Below, in pieces: positions 43,674 through 52,720 of a DNA stretch of 64,000 nucleotides. Numbering within the stretch: position 1 is the first letter of the stretch; every line of letters starts with the position of its first letter. The notes beneath the pieces are model-generated. The model saw nothing but the letters and a program-made list of their open reading frames with translations. It was not told the origin of the DNA and ran no database searches. The position numbers were made by a program, and so were the translations under genes. Source of the DNA: Zunongwangia sp. ESRF-bin46 (GTDB lineage: Bacteria; Bacteroidota; Bacteroidia; Flavobacteriales; Flavobacteriaceae); NCBI GenBank assembly GCA_002631855.1, contig NTLF01000012.1:62001-126000 (forward strand). Reading direction: 5' to 3'.

Positions 43674-45398
43674 ATGAAAACGCCCATCAAAATTCGAAAT
43701 AATTTTCTTTATAAAAAAGAACTAGAAGGATTTATAGAACAAATTATCACCTTTATATCGGTAGAAGCGGTTTATCTCTCCAAAAAAAAGAACAAGGAAG
43801 AAGATCAACAATATTGGGTAGTGGTTCTAACTGCTCAAGATATTCAGCACATTCCCCCACAACTCCTTTCCTATGCCAATACGTTTTCAACTGTTCACGT
43901 ACATTTAAAAATTCGGGTCTATGGCATTTCATATGCTATCATTGAATGTAAAAAAGGATGTTCCTTTTTTATGCAACAACTCTTTTTTGGTCAATGTGTC
44001 TATGGGGAACCGTTCCAATGGCTAGCCTATTTTAAGATAAACAAATTTTCTGCGATTATCCAGAATTCTAAAGACCACATCGATTACGAACTGGAAAAGA
44101 TTCAAGCTTTTCTCTCGGCAGCCATTATGCACAAACAACAAGGAGCCTTCGAAGTAGCAGCCTTTAATTACCATCAATCCATTGAACTGTTTTTTCGGGT
44201 GGCTGAATGGCTGCTCATAGGAAAATGTAAAATCACCCATCACATTTTAGACCACATTACCTACCTGCAAGCTTTTGAGGGTTGTTTCAATGATATACTT
44301 ACGTTAGATAACCCAGAGAATAAAGTGATATTTGAAAAATTGGACAGCGCCTATTCAAATGCGCGGTACAGTAATGAGTTTTCGGTAAGTGAAAATGAAT
44401 TGGAACAGTTTCACCAAAAGGCAACCCAACTGATCACTTTAACCAAAGAGCGATTTGAACTTGAGCTGGATATTGTACAATCACTTTATAACAAACGACA
44501 ATTACAAACTAAAAAAAAAGAAAACAAACCTTTAAAAGGCACTTTATATACTGAGGATATACACCTTATAAAAGCTACTGAGCTTCTTAAGACAAAATAT
44601 GATTTGCAAAATGCCTATCTCCTTCACAAACAATCTCAGTCCACAATTCAGAAGCGATATTTGGACTTTTTGGAGGGTTCAAAAAGTCTTTTCAACACCT
44701 ATACGGTAGTACTGTTTACCCCTAAAAAAATAAATCTGCCTCCACAGCGACTCACCGATACTTTATATAAACAAAGCAATAAAGGATGTAAAATATACTG
44801 TATCTGCTATACAGTAGGTGAAGCTGTTACTGCTATGGATGAAGGGGATAACTTTCTCTGCCACATACGAGACCGGGCAAAGCAAGTATACTCTCATAAT
44901 TTTTCCCTTCAAGAATTAAATCAAAAAGCAGTCTACTACAAGCCGCTTTGGGAAGCGATGTACAGCAATTGGAGCATTCGCTATAGAAGAGCCCGATACC
45001 TGTGTTCTATCTTTACATACGAACAATATTTAGCAGAACCTTCCGCTCAACTTTCTATATTATATACCGCTTTTTGTCAAATCTATTTAGGGCTGTTGTT
45101 TGTCTTTTGGGAGTATACCCCTAAACAGTATTCCCTAACGTATCTCATAGGCCTTTGCAATGGTATCACATCAATCCCTTACAATGGGTTTGACTTTTCC
45201 ACTATGTTGCCCCCTAGTTGGTATGGAAGTTTACTTGAACTGCCCAATCACTTAAAAACAGCAAAGCAAACAACAATAAACAAAGAAGAGATTGATCAAG
45301 TTGCAAAGGTATGTAATGCATGTATAGACCATTGCCGGCAATTGGCCGAATCAGAATTGGAAAGGAGCAAACCCATCTATTATAGAGTAGCCCATTAA
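43674..45398 (+). CDS. HEPN-domain protein
   Basis: A 574-residue protein. Residues ~150-275 match a HEPN domain (AIMHKQQGAFEVAAFNYHQS, IELFFRVAEWLLIG and YSNARYSNEF). The N-terminal 130 residues may be a degenerate nucleotidyltransferase, a common HEPN partner (MNT). The C-terminal half (residues ~330-574) contains a second helical block ending in ACIDHCRQLAESEL. Such proteins occur in flavobacterial elements; role unknown. It is followed by a small gene 37 bp away. Confidence 0.65.
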   Translation: MKTPIKIRNNFLYKKELEGFIEQIITFISVEAVYLSKKKNKEEDQQYWVVVLTAQDIQHIPPQLLSYANTFSTVHVHLKIRVYGISYAIIECKKGCSFFMQQLFFGQCVYGEPFQWLAYFKINKFSAIIQNSKDHIDYELEKIQAFLSAAIMHKQQGAFEVAAFNYHQSIELFFRVAEWLLIGKCKITHHILDHITYLQAFEGCFNDILTLDNPENKVIFEKLDSAYSNARYSNEFSVSENELEQFHQKATQLITLTKERFELELDIVQSLYNKRQLQTKKKENKPLKGTLYTEDIHLIKATELLKTKYDLQNAYLLHKQSQSTIQKRYLDFLEGSKSLFNTYTVVLFTPKKINLPPQRLTDTLYKQSNKGCKIYCICYTVGEAVTAMDEGDNFLCHIRDRAKQVYSHNFSLQELNQKAVYYKPLWEAMYSNWSIRYRRARYLCSIFTYEQYLAEPSAQLSILYTAFCQIYLGLLFVFWEYTPKQYSLTYLIGLCNGITSIPYNGFDFSTMLPPSWYGSLLELPNHLKTAKQTTINKEEIDQVAKVCNACIDHCRQLAESELERSKPIYYRVAH

Positions 45399-45435
45399 AC
45401 TTAACTAGCCTAATAAACAACTAAAGCAATAAACG

Positions 45436-45786
45436 ATGAAAACAAAAAAAACACTTAAAAAACTCCATAAATCCCGAGATGTTCATTTGTATCGACTCAA
45501 GCCAGAAAACAATAATAGAATGGGTAACCATTATGAAGTTTCCTTTCCCGTAACCGGTCATATGGATTTGATGTTCCTGATTGGTAATTTACTTAAAGTC
45601 TGCATACGTGCCTTAAGTGAAGGAGAGCATCCTGATGATCCGCTTATTCCACAACCGTATTACAATGTACAGGAAGTATTACGCCATATTTTAAACCTTA
45701 TCCCTTTTGGAGAACAGGAATTTATAGATGAAGTTACAGAGCTACTGGATAAGCTTGAAAAGAAAGAAATAAATACTTCGAAATAG
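45436..45786 (+). CDS. Hypothetical protein of the HEPN gene cluster
   Basis: A 116-residue protein, soluble, with helices GHMDLMFLIGNLLKVCIRAL and QEVLRHILNLIPFGEQEFID. No family recognised. It follows the HEPN gene by 37 bp on the same strand and is likely cotranscribed. Confidence 0.5.
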   Translation: MKTKKTLKKLHKSRDVHLYRLKPENNNRMGNHYEVSFPVTGHMDLMFLIGNLLKVCIRALSEGEHPDDPLIPQPYYNVQEVLRHILNLIPFGEQEFIDEVTELLDKLEKKEINTSK

Positions 45787-46198
45787 TTTTTATAAAATTT
45801 TTCTGGGAAAATTATTGCATACAAATAAAAACGAAGGAAGCATTATACGTTTTAAAAAGCTAACCAACCCATACAATTGGAAGCCGTGATTTAAAATGAT
45901 AAAAATTGAATTTCACGGAAATTTGTCGCAAAAAAGAGCCTGTTTTCAGGGGTTTTCAAGGCGTTTGACGCAAATTCACGGAAAAGCATAAAATTAAATT
46001 TATTTAATCCATTGAAAATAAACAGATTATAAACTATAACATCGCAGCGCGTGTTATCCTCTTGCTTCTCATTTTTCGTCCGCTCGCGGAGCAAAATTTC
46101 AAACGGGTTGACCTAAAAAAGCCAACCGCTTTTTTAAACGATTCAAACGAAAAAAACGCAAAACTTATTCTATTTTTTTTAAAGCTAACGGGTAGAAA
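45787..46198. other. Non-coding gap with short repeats
   Basis: No gene is evident. CACGGAAA occurs at 45914 and 45977 within partly mirrored blocks (AATTTG-TCG-CAAA and TTTGACGCAAATT). GCTCGCGGAGC forms a short hairpin near 46082. GGTTG (46106-46110) and CAACC (46123-46127) could form a weak terminator for the minus-strand RadC gene. A minus-strand frame across the region looks like translated repeats rather than a protein. Confidence 0.3.
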
Positions 46199-46771
46199 TT
46201 ATAATATACCGCTATCGACAAAACTGAAGTATTGTCCATCGGGAACTAAGATAAGGTGGTCTAAAAGTTTGATATCAAATACTTCTGCGGCTGTTTTTAT
46301 TTTTTGAGTCAGACGCTTATCTGCTTCACTGGGTTTTAACGTTCCACTGGGATGGTTATGCAAAAGAATAACTGCTGTGGCTAAACTTTTCAGTAGCACG
46401 GCAAATACAATACGGATATCCACTAATGTTCCGGTAATACCTCCTTTAGAGACCTCATATATACCCTTTACCTTATTACTGTTGTTAAGGAGGATAATTT
46501 TAAAAGACTCATAGAGGGCAATGGTATTTTGGTTCCAATGGGAATAAGCCAACTCCGCAGCGCTTTGAGAGGAAGTAATTGAAGGCAATATACCTGACTG
46601 AAGACTACCACTGTAAGAAAGGGTAATTTCATTGATATGGCTCAAGGTAATTTTTTCATTATCTGTTTTAAAAAGACCTTCTGAAAAATCAGGTTTACTT
46701 ATTGTATCTAGAGCGTGTGCCTTTTTTTGTTTAAAGTTTTTTTCTGTTGGAATACTGTTCGCTGTTTTCAT
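46199..46771 (-). CDS. RadC-family JAB-domain protein
   Basis: A 190-residue protein with the JAMM/MPN+ metal motif of RadC: ILLHNHPSGTLKPSEADKRL and LLDHLILVPDGQYFSF. RadC-type proteins are frequent in mobile elements. The family was once tied to repair but the role is not settled. The N terminus (residues 1-70) is short compared with chromosomal RadC and lacks the helix-hairpin-helix. It is divergent from the AbiE pair. Confidence 0.85.
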   Translation of the reverse strand: MKTANSIPTEKNFKQKKAHALDTISKPDFSEGLFKTDNEKITLSHINEITLSYSGSLQSGILPSITSSQSAAELAYSHWNQNTIALYESFKIILLNNSNKVKGIYEVSKGGITGTLVDIRIVFAVLLKSLATAVILLHNHPSGTLKPSEADKRLTQKIKTAAEVFDIKLLDHLILVPDGQYFSFVDSGIL

Positions 46772-46840
46772 AATTTAAGATTTTTAGATTTACTTCCCGT
46801 AGCGCCGTCACGGTACCTTTTTTTGTTGCTGAGATGCACT

Positions 46841-46922
46841 AGAATATTTTGGATTGAAGAGGACTTATAAAAAGAGAGCTTGTGAGCGGCTTTATGCAGT
46901 CCGGTCAACTCCAAAATATTCT
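46841..46922. other. Long 82-nt imperfect hairpin
   Basis: AGAATATTTTGGA (46841-46853) pairs perfectly with TCCAAAATATTCT (46910-46922). Inside lie TTGA/TCAA, GGACT/AGTCC and ATAAA/TTTAT, giving about 27 base pairs. It lies in the 308-bp gap between the RadC and AbiE genes, which shows no gene. It could be an RNA, a transfer origin or a single-strand-folded recombination site. Confidence 0.45.
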
Positions 46923-47067
46923 TCTTTTGCTGTCAAAAAGAGGAAACGTGATGGTATGTAGAATCAAATCCAGAGCTTGAAGAAGCAGGGACTTATCAAA
47001 AAATAAAACCAATAAATAATTATAATTATTATCTTCTAACGCTATTTTTAATCAAAAAGTCATTAAA

Positions 47068-47097
47068 CTTTGGCAAAAAATGTATAATTTGCCAAAG
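47068..47097. promoter_or_regulatory. AbiE operator, first copy
   Basis: CTTTGGCAAA (47068-47077) and TTTGCCAAAG (47088-47097) form a perfect palindrome with a 10-bp spacer. The spacer contains the antitoxin start codon (47080), so binding would block both transcription and translation start. Autorepression by the AbiEi product is inferred. Confidence 0.65.
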
Positions 47098-47850
47098 CTT
47101 AATACATACCTCTATATATTGTATAGTGCATTAAAAAATAAAATTCACTCCTATTTTAAAGGAAGCTCCACTATTTCAAAGGATAGGTTGGTAGACTTTA
47201 TCCTAAAGGATTTCCCTGAACTTAAAGAGAGTTCTATCACCGTGTATTTATCCCACTTAAAAAAAGATGAAATTATTAAAAACCCATCTAGAGGCATATA
47301 TGCTTTAAAAGGAAAAAAAGTATACACTCCAGATGTCGATGTGAAATTGAAACGGTTGTTCAATAAGATAAAAAAAGAATATCCATTTGTAGATTTTTGT
47401 ATTTGGAACACGAAATGGTTCAACGAATTTATGAGGCACCAACCTTTTAAATTTTATACAATAATTGAACTGGACAAAGATGTTACGGAATCTGTGTTTT
47501 ATACCCTTAAAGATTCAGGAAAACAAGTCTTTATTGAACCAGACACGGAAACTTTTGATCTATATATAAGTAACAGCGATGATGTGATCATTTTAAAACA
47601 TTTGATTTCTGAGGCGCCACTTAACGAGAATGGAAAAATAACTATTCCGACAATAGAAAAACTATTGGTTGATATGACAATTGATGTAAAAATATATGCA
47701 GCACAACAAAGTGAAATAGAATTCATTTATGAAAATGCATTTGAGAAATATGAGATTAACAAAAATAAGATGAAACGTTATGCATATAGACGAAACAGAG
47801 AAAAGGAAGTAACAAATTTAACCGATTTAACTTTGGCAAAAATTAAATAA
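47080..47850 (+). CDS. AbiEi-type antitoxin (DUF6577-like)
   Basis: A 256-residue protein with an N-terminal winged helix (KDRLVDFILKDFPELKESSI, VYLSHLKKDEIIKNPSRGIY) and a C-terminal domain (FCIWNTKWFNEFMRHQPFKF, FIEPDTETFDLYISNSD). Domain order and position before an AbiEii-like gene identify the antitoxin of a type IV system. The first codons lie in the operator at 47068 and the last codons in a second copy at 47831. Likely represses the pair. Confidence 0.75.
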   Translation: MYNLPKLNTYLYILYSALKNKIHSYFKGSSTISKDRLVDFILKDFPELKESSITVYLSHLKKDEIIKNPSRGIYALKGKKVYTPDVDVKLKRLFNKIKKEYPFVDFCIWNTKWFNEFMRHQPFKFYTIIELDKDVTESVFYTLKDSGKQVFIEPDTETFDLYISNSDDVIILKHLISEAPLNENGKITIPTIEKLLVDMTIDVKIYAAQQSEIEFIYENAFEKYEINKNKMKRYAYRRNREKEVTNLTDLTLAKIK

Positions 47851-47860
47851 TTTGCCAAAA
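47831..47860. promoter_or_regulatory. AbiE operator, second copy
   Basis: CTTTGGCAAA (47831-47840) and TTTGCCAAAA (47851-47860) with the same 10-bp spacer as the first copy. It overlaps the antitoxin's last codons and stop and lies 12 bp before the toxin start. The first and second operators bracket the antitoxin gene as near-identical repeats. Confidence 0.65.
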
Positions 47861-47871
47861 CTTAATAGATT

Positions 47872-48924
47872 ATGATAGAACCAAAAACATTTCATCCAGA
47901 TTGGATTTATAATGTAAAGAAAAATTTGGGCAAAAAGAAATTTGATCCGAAATTAATCGAGAAGGTTATATATGCATTAATTTTTCTAGAGCAATTGAAA
48001 CTAAATAAACTTGATTTTATTTTCAAAGGAGGAACAGCCCTTTTACTAGCTACCAAAGAACCAAAAAGGTTTTCCATCGATATTGATATTATTTGCGAGC
48101 AACCACAAAGTGAAATAGAAGCTGTTCTAGAAAAAATAAAAGAAAAAAGTGTCTTTACACATTGGGAAGATGATAATGACAGAAAACATACACCGGATGC
48201 TCCTGTAGGGCATTTTAAAATGTACTATACCAGTAAAATTGATGAGAGTGTTGAACCAATATTATTAGATATATTATATACCTCAAATCCATATCCGGAA
48301 CTAATGGAAGTTCCAGTAGCTCACGATTGGTTGGTGACAACAGGAGAAATTACAACAGTACCAATGCCAACATTTGATGCTATTTTGGGAGATAAATTAA
48401 CTGCATTTGCACCAAAAACTACCGGGATTTTGTACAGTAAAAATAGACCCGTTGAGATAATCAAACAATTATTTGATGTGGCTTTTTTAATAGATAATAT
48501 ATCTGATTTAACAGTAGTGAGAAAAAGTTATTATAATGTAGTCAATGAAGAAATAAAATTTAGGGAATTAAGTTTGCCTGCTATCGAAGTATTAGAAGAC
48601 ACCAAAGAAGCTTGCTATTTACTATCTACGAGGAATATGAAGGCAGAGGAATTCAAACATTTACAACTAGGGATAAGAAACTTTACAAATTTCACAATAA
48701 CAAGGTTTAATATAGAGGAAGCTATTATAGCTGCCTCAAAAGCAGCCTACCTTGCCGAAATATTAAAAAATCATAAAGCCTCCCATTTAGAGAAATTTGA
48801 AAACCCAATACAAATCAAAGATTGGTTGATTGAAGACCAACAGTTCAATAAATTGAATAAACTCAAAAAAAGCAATCCAGAAGCTTTCTTTTATTGGTAT
48901 AAAAATATGGAATCTAAAAAATAG
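47872..48924 (+). CDS. AbiEii/AbiGii-family nucleotidyltransferase toxin
   Basis: A 350-residue protein with the nucleotidyltransferase motif IFKGGTALLLATKEPKRFSI-DIDI (GG-x9-D-x-D) and the AbiEii ending helices (FDAILGDKLTAFAPKTTGIL). Family toxins modify tRNA or NTP-dependent targets and stop growth on phage infection. It starts 22 bp after the antitoxin. The pair is a type IV toxin-antitoxin/AbiE system; activity here is inferred. Confidence 0.82.
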   Translation: MIEPKTFHPDWIYNVKKNLGKKKFDPKLIEKVIYALIFLEQLKLNKLDFIFKGGTALLLATKEPKRFSIDIDIICEQPQSEIEAVLEKIKEKSVFTHWEDDNDRKHTPDAPVGHFKMYYTSKIDESVEPILLDILYTSNPYPELMEVPVAHDWLVTTGEITTVPMPTFDAILGDKLTAFAPKTTGILYSKNRPVEIIKQLFDVAFLIDNISDLTVVRKSYYNVVNEEIKFRELSLPAIEVLEDTKEACYLLSTRNMKAEEFKHLQLGIRNFTNFTITRFNIEEAIIAASKAAYLAEILKNHKASHLEKFENPIQIKDWLIEDQQFNKLNKLKKSNPEAFFYWYKNMESKK

Positions 48925-48930
48925 TAAAAT

Positions 48931-50805
48931 ATGGCACGTTTAAAACCTAAAGAATCGGTAGTAAAAAGATTATTTGCCTTATCTGGTAATAAATGTGCAT
49001 ACCCTGGATGTAAAAATCATATTGTTGATGAATTAGGTACTGTTATTGGAGAAATTTGTCATATTGAAGCGGCTGAGGTTGGAGGAGAAAGGTATAATGA
49101 AGATTCAAATGATGAATATCGTAGAAGTTTCGAAAATTTAATTTTAATGTGCAGTAATCATCATAAGAAAACTAACAATATCCAAAAATATACTACACCT
49201 CTTTTAACTAAGTATAAACAGGAACACGAAAATCGCTTTGTTAACCAACCTTATGATGCTACTGATGAAGTGATAATTAAATCAATTCAAAACTTTATGG
49301 AACAGAATAACAAAAATACAGGACAAGGGTCACAATTTAATAATCAGGCAAATACACAAAAAATTAAAAATCAAATTGGGATTCAACACGTTTACAATAA
49401 TGATAAAAAGATCGAAATTCCAAAGGTAGATGGTGCTAGATCAATAAATCAAGAATTTAAATCTATAATTGACAATTTTAAACAAAAGGCTACAGCTCCT
49501 TCTAGCGATGTAATCGATTTTAGAAATGAACTTAAGGAGAGATTTGAAAGAGCCGTTGAATCAATCCCCACAAAGCATCTACGATTCAGAAAAAATAATG
49601 GTAGAATTATTGCAGACGTTGAAAGTTATGAAAAAGAAAGTAACATTGTATTGAATGAAGAAGATGATACCACTCAAGAAAAGCTTCGTGAATTTTTGTT
49701 GAATAATGATAAAGAAAAAAATGAAGAATTAAAGCGGTCATTATCTCAAAAAGGACAACAACGTCCAGCTATTATTACTTGTGATGGTTTTCTTATCAAT
49801 GGAAACAGAAGAAAAATGGCTTTAGAAGAACTCTATAAGTCAAGAAATCAGGATCCACAGTTTGAAATGATGAGAGTAGTCATTTTACCAGAAGGAGTTA
49901 CCGAGTTGGAAATTCAAAAAGTGGAAAACAGATATCAGTTACAAAGTGAAGGCAAGTCAGAATATCAAGGTTTAAATAGAGCCATTAAATTTAAAAGAAA
50001 TATTGAGAATGGTTTTCCTCTTGAAGCACAATTAAGAGATGACCCCAATTATCATGAACTATCTGATAAAGATTTTAAAAAGAAAGTTAGGGAATTTGAA
50101 AAGCAATTTTTAAAGCCTTTAGAGTGTGTAGATAAATATTTAAGTACTTTCGAAAGAGATGGTATGTACAATACTATTTCTGAAAATGCTAATGACAGAG
50201 AAGGTAGATGGCAGGCATTTATTGATTATAGCAATTTTAGAACAGGGACACTAGAGAATAAAAGGAAAACAACTCAACTTAAAATAAAGGAAAGTGAAAA
50301 AGGTAGAATTGAAAATGCAGTTTTTAAGATTATTAGAAAAAGAAGTTTAAGTGTGAAAGGGACAGATTTAGGTAAAGTTCATGAGTTCGTTAGAAAAGTA
50401 CCAAAATATTTAGCAAATGATGAAGCCAAAAAATTAATCTTAGAAATTGCAGATGTTCCTGAAGATATTTCTGAGGAATTAAAGTATGATAAAAATGGTA
50501 ATAAATTAAGCGAAAGAGAAATTGATGAAAAGTGGGGCGCAAATAATCGAGAGAAAATTTTAGGTAATCTTATTCAAGCATATGGTCACCTATCTAACCA
50601 AGAACAAAGAGATAAACCATTGGAATTATTAGAGGATGCCCTAAAAAAGCTTCAACATGATAATCTTAAGATAGATAATATGGGAATAAAATATTATGGT
50701 AAAGCTTTAGATTTAGCTAAAAGCATTATTGGGGAGGCAGAAATAATCTATAAGGCTGTTGATGATGCAAGATATAAGATGAAAAAGTTGGGTAAAAAGA
50801 AATAA
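48931..50805 (+). CDS. HNH nuclease fused to a ParB/Srx-type domain
   Basis: A 624-residue protein. Residues 1-100 are an HNH domain: C22/C27 (KCAYPGC), H44 (ICHIEAA), N69 and C74-x-x-H77-H78 (LMCSNHHKK). After a Gln/Asn-rich linker, residues ~260-310 match a ParB/sulfiredoxin domain (LKRSLSQKGQQRPAIITCDG, INGNRRKMALEEL). The C-terminal 300 residues are helical and unassigned. It starts 6 bp after the toxin gene and ends 3 bp before the helicase. A DNA-targeting nuclease guided by a helicase is the likely role. Confidence 0.7.
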   Translation: MARLKPKESVVKRLFALSGNKCAYPGCKNHIVDELGTVIGEICHIEAAEVGGERYNEDSNDEYRRSFENLILMCSNHHKKTNNIQKYTTPLLTKYKQEHENRFVNQPYDATDEVIIKSIQNFMEQNNKNTGQGSQFNNQANTQKIKNQIGIQHVYNNDKKIEIPKVDGARSINQEFKSIIDNFKQKATAPSSDVIDFRNELKERFERAVESIPTKHLRFRKNNGRIIADVESYEKESNIVLNEEDDTTQEKLREFLLNNDKEKNEELKRSLSQKGQQRPAIITCDGFLINGNRRKMALEELYKSRNQDPQFEMMRVVILPEGVTELEIQKVENRYQLQSEGKSEYQGLNRAIKFKRNIENGFPLEAQLRDDPNYHELSDKDFKKKVREFEKQFLKPLECVDKYLSTFERDGMYNTISENANDREGRWQAFIDYSNFRTGTLENKRKTTQLKIKESEKGRIENAVFKIIRKRSLSVKGTDLGKVHEFVRKVPKYLANDEAKKLILEIADVPEDISEELKYDKNGNKLSEREIDEKWGANNREKILGNLIQAYGHLSNQEQRDKPLELLEDALKKLQHDNLKIDNMGIKYYGKALDLAKSIIGEAEIIYKAVDDARYKMKKLGKKK

Positions 50806-50808
50806 AGT

Positions 50809-52701
50809 TTGAGAATAGTTGTTGAAAATAATATAATAAGCTTATTTAATATTGAAGATTTAAAAAAGTATCAAATCTCTCAATTAGAGTTTTATGGCTT
50901 TTCAAAAAATCAAAACTTTATTGAAAAACAAACGCAAAACATTGAAAGTGAACTATTGAAAATCATTGATTATTTAGATGGAGAAAACATTGTATTTGAC
51001 TTTTCTAAAGCTACTGATGAGATAGTCAGGAAATCAATAGATAATAAGAAAGAATTAAGTAGAGCTTTTTCTCATGCAAAAAGAATCAAAGAGGAAGCTA
51101 TTTTAGATGCAGATTTTGAACACTTTAAAAATTTCACGAACACATTACCTAGAAAACTTAAATCACATCAACTAAAGTCAGCTTATCACTTTTATACCTT
51201 AAAAAATGGAGCAAATTTTTCTGTTCCAGGAAGTGGAAAAACAACAACCTTGTTATCTGTGTATGAAAAATTGAGATTAGAAGGTAAATGTAATTTACTT
51301 TTTGTTGTAGGTCCGCCATCTAGTTTTCAACCGTGGAAAAATGAGTTTTATGAAACTCTAGGAAGGAAACCCAAAGCTGTTATATTATCTGGAGGGAATA
51401 AATCTTTTCGTAAAAGTGAATATTACAGATCAAGCAAAAATATTCATGAACTTTATTTAAGTACATTTCATACGGTATTAAACGATGTTTATGATATTGT
51501 AAAATTCTTTTCACAGATAGGCATCAATGCTTTTTTAATAGTTGATGAGGCACATTACATGAAACAAGTTGAGGGCTCCTGGGCGAATTCAATTATAGAA
51601 ATAGGGAAGTATTCTACTTATCGCGGTGTTTTAACAGGTACTCCAATACCTAAAAGCTATAAAGATATCTTTAATTTATTTGATTTTTTATGGGAAGAAA
51701 ATTCTCCTTTAACTCAAGGCGATAAAATTCAGATACATATATGGGAAAAGAATAAAAAAAATGAAGAAGTAAGGACTTTATTAAATGAGAAAATAGGACC
51801 TCTGTTTTATCGAGTAAGGAAAAAGGATTTAGGGCTAGTTCCGGCAGTATTTCATGAACCAATTAATGTCTCTTTGAAACCGATAGAAAAAAGTATATAT
51901 GACTCTGTTAAAGCTAAAATTTTCGAGTTGGATAAAGAAGATTATTTTAGGAATGAGAATATTTTGAATAAACTCTGGAGAGGTAGAATGATGCGCTTAA
52001 GGCAGTCAGTATCTTATCCCAAATTACTTCTTACTGCAATTGATGATTATGCTGAAAAATTTATTGATGATTCTGATTTACAATATAAAATTCAAAATTA
52101 TGATAAGATAGAGCTTTCAGGGAAACTTGAAGCATTAGATAAGTTAGTTTTAAAATTACGCAAACAAACAAAAAAAGTTCTTATCTGGTCCAATTTTGTT
52201 GGCACGTTGGAGTTAATTAGTAAACATTTTAACTCAAAGGGAATGCGAGCTGAAATTATTTATGGAAAAACTCCTGTTAGAAATGATGATATAAATTTGA
52301 TAAATGAGGAAAAGACTAGAGAAGATATAAGAGACGAATTTTTAGATATAAATAGTGGTTTGGATATTTTAATTGCTAATCCAGCAGCTTGTGCAGAATC
52401 AATTTCTTTACACAAAACATGCTATGATGCAATATATTATGATTTATCATATAATAGTGCTCAGTATTTACAATCCTTAGATAGAATTCATCGTGTTGGA
52501 GGTTCCGAAACTATGGAAGCTAATTATTATTTCTTGCAATATAAGGATTCAATTGATCAAGATATCAAACAAAATCTTGAAGCTAAGGCTAAAAAAATGT
52601 ATGATATCATAGAGCAAGATTATTCAATCTATGATTTGGATCTTTATGAAGATAATATTGAAGATGATATAGAGGCATATAAACGTCTTATTAAAAATTA
52701 A
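50809..52701 (+). CDS. SNF2-type DNA helicase/translocase
   Basis: A 630-residue superfamily 2 helicase: Walker A SVPGSGKTTTLL (~139-150), motif II VDEAHYMKQ (~245-253), GTPIPKSY (motif III) and a C-terminal lobe with VLIWSNFVG and motif VI QSLDRIHRVGG (~555-565). It starts with a TTG at 50809, 3 bp after the HNH-ParB gene. The lack of accessory domains and the operon position with a nuclease and a methylase suggest a translocase of a restriction-type system. Confidence 0.78.
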   Translation: MRIVVENNIISLFNIEDLKKYQISQLEFYGFSKNQNFIEKQTQNIESELLKIIDYLDGENIVFDFSKATDEIVRKSIDNKKELSRAFSHAKRIKEEAILDADFEHFKNFTNTLPRKLKSHQLKSAYHFYTLKNGANFSVPGSGKTTTLLSVYEKLRLEGKCNLLFVVGPPSSFQPWKNEFYETLGRKPKAVILSGGNKSFRKSEYYRSSKNIHELYLSTFHTVLNDVYDIVKFFSQIGINAFLIVDEAHYMKQVEGSWANSIIEIGKYSTYRGVLTGTPIPKSYKDIFNLFDFLWEENSPLTQGDKIQIHIWEKNKKNEEVRTLLNEKIGPLFYRVRKKDLGLVPAVFHEPINVSLKPIEKSIYDSVKAKIFELDKEDYFRNENILNKLWRGRMMRLRQSVSYPKLLLTAIDDYAEKFIDDSDLQYKIQNYDKIELSGKLEALDKLVLKLRKQTKKVLIWSNFVGTLELISKHFNSKGMRAEIIYGKTPVRNDDINLINEEKTREDIRDEFLDINSGLDILIANPAACAESISLHKTCYDAIYYDLSYNSAQYLQSLDRIHRVGGSETMEANYYFLQYKDSIDQDIKQNLEAKAKKMYDIIEQDYSIYDLDLYEDNIEDDIEAYKRLIKN

Positions 52702-52720
52702 TTATGGAGAAATATTGATA

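Noticed and set aside
45891-46094. 67-codon minus-strand frame in the 46-kb gap
   Set aside because: Covers short mirrored repeats; no start context or family, more likely non-coding.
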